Shown here: positions 58,385-64,000 of the stretch, piece after piece
Layout of the letters: every line of letters begins with the position of its first letter
How positions within the stretch are numbered: the stretch's first letter is position 1
Assembly: GCF_002356315.1 (NCBI RefSeq)
Contig: NZ_AP018164.1
Location: 992,001-1,056,000 of the forward strand
Length of the DNA: 64,000 nucleotides
Source: Mycobacterium shigaense
GTDB taxonomy: Bacteria > Actinomycetota > Actinomycetes > Mycobacteriales > Mycobacteriaceae
Reading direction: 5' to 3'
Notes under the pieces: model-generated
Told to the model about the DNA's origin: nothing
Database searches by the model: none
What the model saw: the letters and a program-made list of their open reading frames with translations, nothing else
Position numbers and translations under genes: made by a program

Positions 58385-59557
58385 ATGGCGGCCGTGCCTG
58401 TTACCCCGCAATCCGTCACGCCCGGCGTGCTCGCCGAGGCCGTCGTGGACCTGGGTGCCATCGCCCACAACGTGCGAGTGCTGCGCGAGCACGCCGGCAG
58501 CGCCCAGGTGATGGCTGTGGTCAAGGCCGACGGCTACGGCCACGGGGCCACCCCGGTCGCCCGCGCCGCGCTGGACGCCGGGGCGGCCGAACTGGGCGTC
58601 GCGACCGTCGACGAGGCGCTGAAGCTGCGTGCCGCCGGGATCACCGCGCCGGTGCTGGCGTGGCTGCACCCTCCCGGTATCGACTTCGGGCCCGCGCTGC
58701 TGGCCGACGTGCAGATCGTGGTGTCGTCGGTGCGTCAGCTCGAAGAGCTGCTGGACGCCGCGCGCCGGACCGGCCGCACCGCCGTCGCGAGCGTCAAGGT
58801 CGACACCGGGCTGAACCGCAACGGTGTCACCGCCGCGCAGCTCCCGTCGATGCTGACCACGCTCCGTCGGGGCGTCGCCGAGGGGGCCATCGGATTGCGG
58901 GGTCTGATGTCGCACCTGGTCTTCGCCGACCAGCCGGACAATCCGACCAACGACCTTCAGGCGCAACGATTCAGCGAGATGCTGGCGTACGCGCGCGATC
59001 AGGGCGTGCGGTTCGAGATCGCCCATCTGTCCAATTCTTCGGCGACCATGTCGCGCCCCGATCTGGCCTTCGACATGGTGCGCCCGGGTATTGCCGTGTA
59101 CGGCCTCAGTCCGGTCCCCGAGCGTGGCGACCTGGGGCTGATTCCGGCGATGACGCTGAAATGTCCTGTCGCGCTGGTGAAATCCGTGCGCGCGGGTGAG
59201 GGCGTGGCGTATGCGCACACCTGGGTCGCGGAGCGGGACACCACCGTGGCCCTGATGCCGATCGGGTACGCCGACGGCGTGTTCCGGTCGCTGGGCGGGC
59301 GACTGGGCGTGCTGATCAACGGCAGGCGCCGGCCCGGCATCGGGCGGATCTGCATGGACCAATTCGTCGTCGATCTGGGCCCCGGGCCGGTCGACGTGGC
59401 CGAAGGCGACGAGGCGATCCTGTTCGGCCCGGGCACCCGAGGCGAACCCCTCGCCCAGGACTGGGCCGATTTGATCGGCACCATCCACTACGAGGTGGTG
59501 ACCAGCCTGCGGGGCCGCATCGCCCGGACCTTCCGCGAGGCCGAACCCGTTGACTGA
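58385..59557 (+). CDS. alr: Alanine racemase
   Basis: A 390-residue PLP enzyme making D-alanine for peptidoglycan, the target of D-cycloserine. The PLP lysine K47 is in [12 protein letters not shown], and the second catalytic base tyrosine is in the [10 protein letters not shown] region. The product binds as a dimer. ATG 58385 begins [14 protein letters not shown]. The last 8 nt overlap the next gene. In M. tuberculosis gadB and alr are separated by several genes, so this direct adjacency is notable. Confidence 0.97.
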   Translation: MAAVPVTPQSVTPGVLAEAVVDLGAIAHNVRVLREHAGSAQVMAVVKADGYGHGATPVARAALDAGAAELGVATVDEALKLRAAGITAPVLAWLHPPGIDFGPALLADVQIVVSSVRQLEELLDAARRTGRTAVASVKVDTGLNRNGVTAAQLPSMLTTLRRGVAEGAIGLRGLMSHLVFADQPDNPTNDLQAQRFSEMLAYARDQGVRFEIAHLSNSSATMSRPDLAFDMVRPGIAVYGLSPVPERGDLGLIPAMTLKCPVALVKSVRAGEGVAYAHTWVAERDTTVALMPIGYADGVFRSLGGRLGVLINGRRRPGIGRICMDQFVVDLGPGPVDVAEGDEAILFGPGTRGEPLAQDWADLIGTIHYEVVTSLRGRIARTFREAEPVD

Positions 59558-60665
59558 TAGCGAAACTCGCACGCGTCGCTGGGGCAGGGCGTGGCTGGCG
59601 GGAGGGGCGGGATTGACGGCGGTCGCCACCATCGTCGGCGCCTCGGTCCGGCGGTCGATGACCCAGCGCGCCGTGGGCCTCGAAGACCCTTACGCCGACG
59701 AGGATTTCGAACGGGACGACAGCGACCGCGGCTACGTGGTGTCGACCCGGGACGGAGTGACACTGGCGGTGCGCGAGGTTGGCCCGGTGGATGCGCCGGT
59801 GACGGTGATCTTCGTGCACGGATTCTGTCTGCGGATGGGCGCCTTCTACTTTCAGCGCACGCGGCTGGCCGAGAAGTGGGGGCCCCGGGTGCGGATGGTC
59901 TTTTACGACCAGCGCGGGCACGGCCGATCCGGCGAGGCCTCGCCCGAGACCTACACGCTGACCCAGTTGGGGCAGGACCTGGAGAGCGTGCTGGCCGAGG
60001 CCGCGCCGCGCGGCGTGGTCATCCTGGTCGGCCATTCCATGGGTGGCATGACGGTGTTGTCGCATGCCCGGCAGTACCCCGAGCATTACGGCCAACGCAT
60101 CGTCGGGGCGGCGCTGATCTCGACCGCAGCAGAAGGGGTCACCCGCTCGCCGTTGGGCGAGATCTTGAAAAACCCTGCGGTGGAAGCACTTCGGTTCACC
60201 GCACGATCGGCCCCCAAGCTGATGCACCGGGGCCGCAACGTGTCGCGCTCCCTGATCGGTCCGGTCCTGCGGGCCGCGTCCTACAGCGACCTGCACGTCA
60301 GCCGCAGCCTGGACGCGTTCTCGCAGCGAATGATGAACGGTACCCCGATCCCGACGTTGGTGGGGTTCCTCGGCGCGCTGGAAGTGCACGACGAAACCGC
60401 CGGGCTGTGGACCCTGATGAGGATTCCGACCTTGGTCGCTTGCGGCGACCACGACCTGATCACCCCCGACGAGTGCTCGCGGAGGATGGCCGCGTCGCTG
60501 CCGTCATCCGAGCTGGTCATCGTCAAGGGCGCCAGCCACCTGGCCCTGCTGGACAAACCGGAGGCCATCAACGACGGCCTGGTCCGGCTGGTCCACCGCG
60601 CCGTTCCGGGCAAAATCACGCTGCGCTACCGGCGAATCCGGGAACGGCTGCACCGCAGTGGTTGA
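59550..60665 (+). CDS. Alpha/beta hydrolase with N-terminal membrane anchor
   Basis: A 371-residue alpha/beta hydrolase. A short N-terminal hydrophobic helix ([17 protein letters not shown]) may anchor it. The oxyanion loop is [10 protein letters not shown], the nucleophile elbow GHSMGGM, the aspartate in [10 protein letters not shown] and the histidine in [14 protein letters not shown] 59550 overlaps alr by 8 nt, and the stop overlaps tsaE. The reaction is unknown; esterase, lipase or epoxide-hydrolase activity is possible. The alr-hydrolase-tsaE order is seen in several mycobacteria. Confidence 0.88.
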   Translation: MTDSETRTRRWGRAWLAGGAGLTAVATIVGASVRRSMTQRAVGLEDPYADEDFERDDSDRGYVVSTRDGVTLAVREVGPVDAPVTVIFVHGFCLRMGAFYFQRTRLAEKWGPRVRMVFYDQRGHGRSGEASPETYTLTQLGQDLESVLAEAAPRGVVILVGHSMGGMTVLSHARQYPEHYGQRIVGAALISTAAEGVTRSPLGEILKNPAVEALRFTARSAPKLMHRGRNVSRSLIGPVLRAASYSDLHVSRSLDAFSQRMMNGTPIPTLVGFLGALEVHDETAGLWTLMRIPTLVACGDHDLITPDECSRRMAASLPSSELVIVKGASHLALLDKPEAINDGLVRLVHRAVPGKITLRYRRIRERLHRSG

Positions 60666-61140
60666 CAGATCTGGTGCCGCCACCTGCGAACGTGTCGAGG
60701 ACACCGTCGCGCTCGGGTCGCGGTTGGGCCGGGAGTTGCGCGCGGGCGATGTGGTGGTGCTCTCCGGTCCGCTCGGTGCGGGAAAAACGGTTCTGGCCAA
60801 GGGAATTGCCGCTGCAATGGATGTCGAGGGACCGGTGACGTCGCCGACGTACGTGCTGGCGCGGGTGCATCCGCCGCGCCGGGCGGGCGCCCCGGCGATG
60901 ATTCACGTCGACGTCTATCGGCTGTTGGATCACCCGGGCGCCGACTTACTGGGCGAACTGGACTCGTTGGATCTCGACACCGATCTGCAGGACGCGGTCG
61001 TCGTGGTGGAATGGGGCGAGGGCCTGGCCGAACGACTCTCCGAGCGCCACCTCGACATTCGCTTGGAGCGGGTCAGCCACTCCGATGTTCGGATCGCGGC
61101 CTGGGAGTGGAGCGGGCTAAAGCAGTCCGAGCAGTTGTAG
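60658..61140 (+). CDS. tsaE: tRNA threonylcarbamoyladenosine ATPase TsaE
   Basis: A 160-residue ATPase that works with TsaB and TsaD in making t6A at position 37 of ANN-decoding tRNAs. The P-loop is SGPLGAGKTVLAKG near 36-49, followed by PTYVLARVH and VVEWGEGL. GTG 60658 overlaps the hydrolase stop by 8 nt. tsaB normally follows, but here the 3' end overlaps the opposite-strand NRPS gene by 24 nt. Confidence 0.95.
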   Translation: MVDRSGAATCERVEDTVALGSRLGRELRAGDVVVLSGPLGAGKTVLAKGIAAAMDVEGPVTSPTYVLARVHPPRRAGAPAMIHVDVYRLLDHPGADLLGELDSLDLDTDLQDAVVVVEWGEGLAERLSERHLDIRLERVSHSDVRIAAWEWSGLKQSEQL

Positions 61141-64000
61141 GTCGGTGACGTATTTGACGATGATTTCCGGCGAGATGTGTGGAATGTCGTTGTCGGGCCC
61201 TATCTTTGCTTCTTGCACCGCGGCCCGGAATCTATCGGTCGACGCGGACGCCCCGCGCACCGGCGGGAGGGGCTGCAGGTTGTCGGGGCCGACCGACTGC
61301 AGAATTTGCAGGACACTGTTCTGTCGCTGACGGTCCGGCAAGCCGCGCAGGCCGGCCTCGAATCGCTGCAACCATTCGTCGAAATGGTCGACGCGCTCGA
61401 TCGGGTAACCGGCCTCGGCCAGCCAGTCGACGTACTCGTCGAGCCCGATGCCGTCGTCATGCGGGTTCATCACGTGATAGGTCTGGAACCCGTCGACCAC
61501 TTGCGCGCCAAGGGTGGCGATCGCCTCGGCGACGAATCCGACCGGCAGCCCGTCGTAGTGCGCCCGCTGCCGGTTGCCGGCGGCGTCGCGCCGGTAGAAC
61601 GATCCCGGTGCGATGCCGGTCGCCAGTACGCTCAGCACCATCCGGGTGACCAGGTCGGAGACGTTGAGCTGCCCGGAGTAATTGGTGTCGGCCAGGATCA
61701 TGCCGCTGCGGAACACCAAAACCGGCAGCCCGAACAACTGGTGGGCCTCCCGCAACAACACCTCTGCGGCCCACTTGCTGTTGGCGTAACCGCCGACGGC
61801 GCTGCCGTCGTTGATTCGCGTCGGGCTGATGGCCCGGATATCGGCATCCTCGGTGAAGACCGACTTGTCAACCGGGTCGCCCACGTTGGCCGTCGAAACG
61901 TAGTTGTACGGCTTGAGTTTCGTGGTCAGCGCCAACCGGATCAGCTCGGCGGTGCCCCCGACGTTGGGCCCGAACAGTTCGCGGTAGGGCAGCACCCCGT
62001 TGACCAGGGCGGCCGAGTCGACGATCAGGTCGACGGATCCGGCCAGCTCCCGCCAGGTCTGCGCGTCTAGGCCGAGGCTGGGTTGGGCCTTGTCCCCGGC
62101 GATGACCCGCAGGTGACCGGCGGCCAGCTCCTGAAAGCGGGCCAGCAGTCGCGGATCCCGGGCGTCGAAGATCTGCTCCAGACGGCGCAGGGCGTCCTCG
62201 TCGGATTTGCCGCGCACCAGACAGATCAGCGTGCCGTCGACCAGTTCCAGCTGCTCGAGCCATTCGAGCACCAGGTAGCGCCCGAGGAATCCCGTCGCGC
62301 CGGTCAACAGGATGGTGCGCACCCGGGCGTCGGGCCCCGGCAGCCCAGTGGCCGCCGATAGCGTTGCGGCGTCGAGGAATTTGTCCAGGGTCAGATCGGC
62401 GGCGTGGATCTCGGTGGGCTCGGTCCCATGCACGGCCACGAATCGCGGATCGAGCGGGTGCTGGTGCACCTGCCGACTCAGGGCGCTCACCGACGGCGCG
62501 TCGAACAGGACGCGGACGGAGAGGTGGGTGTCCAGGGTTTTGTTGATGGTGGCGATCAGACGCATGGACAGGATGCTGTCGCCGCCGAGGTCGAAGAAGG
62601 AGTCGTCGATGCTGACCTGGGGTAGGCCGAGGGTTTCGGCGTAGATGGTGGCCAGGGTGTGTTCGATGGGGTTGGTGGGGGCGCGGTAGGTGGTGTCGGG
62701 GTAGTGGGGTGCGGGTAGGGCGTGGGTGTCGAGTTTGCCGTTGATGGTCAGTGGCAGGGTGTCGAGGACGACGATGGCGGCGGGGATCATGTAGGCGGGC
62801 AGTCGGGGGTCAGCGCGGTGCGGGCGGTGAGGGGATCGACGGTGCCGGTGAGGTAGCCGACGAGGCGTTTGTCGCCGGGGCGGTCTTCGCGGACGACCAC
62901 GACTGCGCTGTGGACGCCGTCTAGGGCGGTCAGGGCGGTGTGGATTTCGCCGAGTTCGATGCGGTAGCCGCGGATTTTGACTTGTTCGTCGGCGCGGCCC
63001 AGATAGTGCAGTTGCCCGTCGGGGCCCCAGGACACCAGATCGCCGGTGCGATACATTCGCTGTCCTGGCTGGCCGAATGGACAGGCCAGGAACCGTGCTG
63101 CGGTCAGGCCCGGGCGGTGCAGGTAGCCCAGGCCGACACCGTGGCCGGCTACATACAACTCGCCGACCACGCCGGGGGTACTGGGCGTAGCCACCCGTCG
63201 AGCACGAACAACGCCGCACCCGGTATCGGCACCCCGATGGGCGGGGTGCCCGAGCCGGCGGTCAAGGCCACGCTGACCGTCACGCACAGTGTGGTCTCGG
63301 TCGGCCCGTAGGCGTTGGTCATCACCCGCCCGGGGGCCCACTGGTCCACCAACTCCGCCGAGCACGCCTCGGCGGCCACCACCAGTGCTGTGGATTGCAG
63401 GCCGGCTGGTGTTAGCGCGCACAGCGCCGACGGCGTCTGGTGCAACACGCTGACCTGCTCGTCGATTAGCAACGCCTGGAAGTCTGCGGGGGCCGCGGCG
63501 ATGGCTTCGGGCACGATCAGCAGCCGCGATCCGTGCAGCAGTGCACCCCAGATCTCTTCGACTGAGGCGTCAAAGGCATACGAATACCACTGCGACCACA
63601 CCTGGCCGGGTCCCGAGGGCAGGCCCGCATGCAGCGGGCCCACCAATTGCGTCACGTTGTGATGGGTGGTCACCACCGCCTTGGGCACCCCGGTGGTTCC
63701 CGAGGTGTACACGATGTGAGCCACGTCGCCACCGGCCGGCAGCGGCAACCGCGCACCGGGTGGCCCGTCGAGGCTGCGATCATTGACGTTGATCACCGGC
63801 ACCGGGTGTCCGGCGAACCGCGACGCTAGATCGGTTGTCGTCACCGCCGCCACCGGGCGGGCGTCGCCGAGCATGAACGCGATGCGCGCCTCGGGCACCG
63901 CCGGGTCTATCGGCAGATAGGCCGCGCCGCTTTTGAGCACCGCCAAAATCGCCACGATCGCCTCCACCGACCGGGAAAACAGCACCGCCACGCACTGCCC
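61117..64000 (-). CDS. NRPS module with C-terminal thioester reductase (3' part, two frameshifts)
   Basis: The last part of a nonribosomal peptide synthetase gene that starts beyond the window. It encodes most of an adenylation domain (A3 [14 protein letters not shown]5 [10 protein letters not shown]7 MYRTGDL, A8 [19 protein letters not shown]10 INGKLD), a carrier domain ([12 protein letters not shown], serine for the phosphopantetheine arm) and a reductase domain ([26 protein letters not shown]). The reductase would release an aldehyde or alcohol. The C terminus [16 protein letters not shown] resembles mycobacterial Nrp. The frame breaks at two C5/G5 runs (63174-63178 and 62805-62809), where six bases would keep it open. 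The product is unknown. Confidence 0.85.

Noticed and set aside
56644..59632. Minus-strand open frames of 547 and 532 codons opposite gadB and alr
   Set aside because: Both sense genes have complete catalytic motifs. The antisense frames are compositional shadows.

Overview
The window comes from a high-GC mycobacterium. Gene content and order match the genus: a sigL-rslA locus, an ESX-4 type VII secretion cluster, paired cutinases, LpqH-family lipoprotein, F420-dependent enzymes, GadB, and many GTG/TTG starts with 4-nt stop/start overlaps. Several genes are absent from the matching loci of M. tuberculosis as I know them, so a nontuberculous species is likely. The species cannot be fixed from the sequence alone.

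Layout. 1-2700: end of map, then sigL, rslA and a MarR regulator. 2742-4784: a Tat/lipoprotein Rieske protein, a Tat-exported phosphoesterase and a membrane protein, under two copies of a promoter motif that recurs before an ECF sigma factor at 9937. 4819-8411: the mmsA-fadE9-mmsB valine/isobutyrate degradation operon, with a palindromic operator upstream. 8517-9898: a decayed flavin monooxygenase. 9937-11177: the ECF sigma factor and its membrane Rieske partner. 11217-14645: three tandem acyltransferase paralogues, each with its own copied promoter. 14755-21862: a long minus-strand operon of response-regulator/flavoprotein, histidine kinase, two luciferase-like enzymes, rmlB, rmlC and an LpqH-like lipoprotein. 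22119-26748: the alpha ribosomal operon infA-rpmJ-rpsM-rpsK-rpsD-rpoA-rplQ-truA. 26750-28384: two cutinases. 28504-38399: ESX-4. 38513-43224: an HTH remnant, rplM-rpsI, glmM and a putative secreted pair. 43230-49018: a luciferase-like enzyme, an alpha/beta-fold protein, glmS and two membrane proteins. 49092-55393: a three-gene cluster of GCS2/ATP-grasp fusion, asparagine-synthase-like amidotransferase and S9 peptidase. 55455-61140: nnr, gadB, alr, a hydrolase and tsaE. 61117-64000: the 3' end of an NRPS with a terminal reductase domain.

The most interesting systems are (i) an ECF sigma/Rieske redox-type switch with a self-consistent promoter motif controlling an extracytoplasmic Rieske/phosphoesterase module, (ii) the GCS2-ATP-grasp/AsnO-like/S9 cluster, which looks like a variant of the N-acetylglutaminylglutamine amide osmolyte pathway, and (iii) a histidine kinase paired with a receiver-flavoprotein fusion that lacks the thioredoxin-reductase CxxC. 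Several genes carry single-base frameshifts in or near homopolymers. This pattern points at least partly to assembly errors, so those genes should not be read as dead without checking raw reads.
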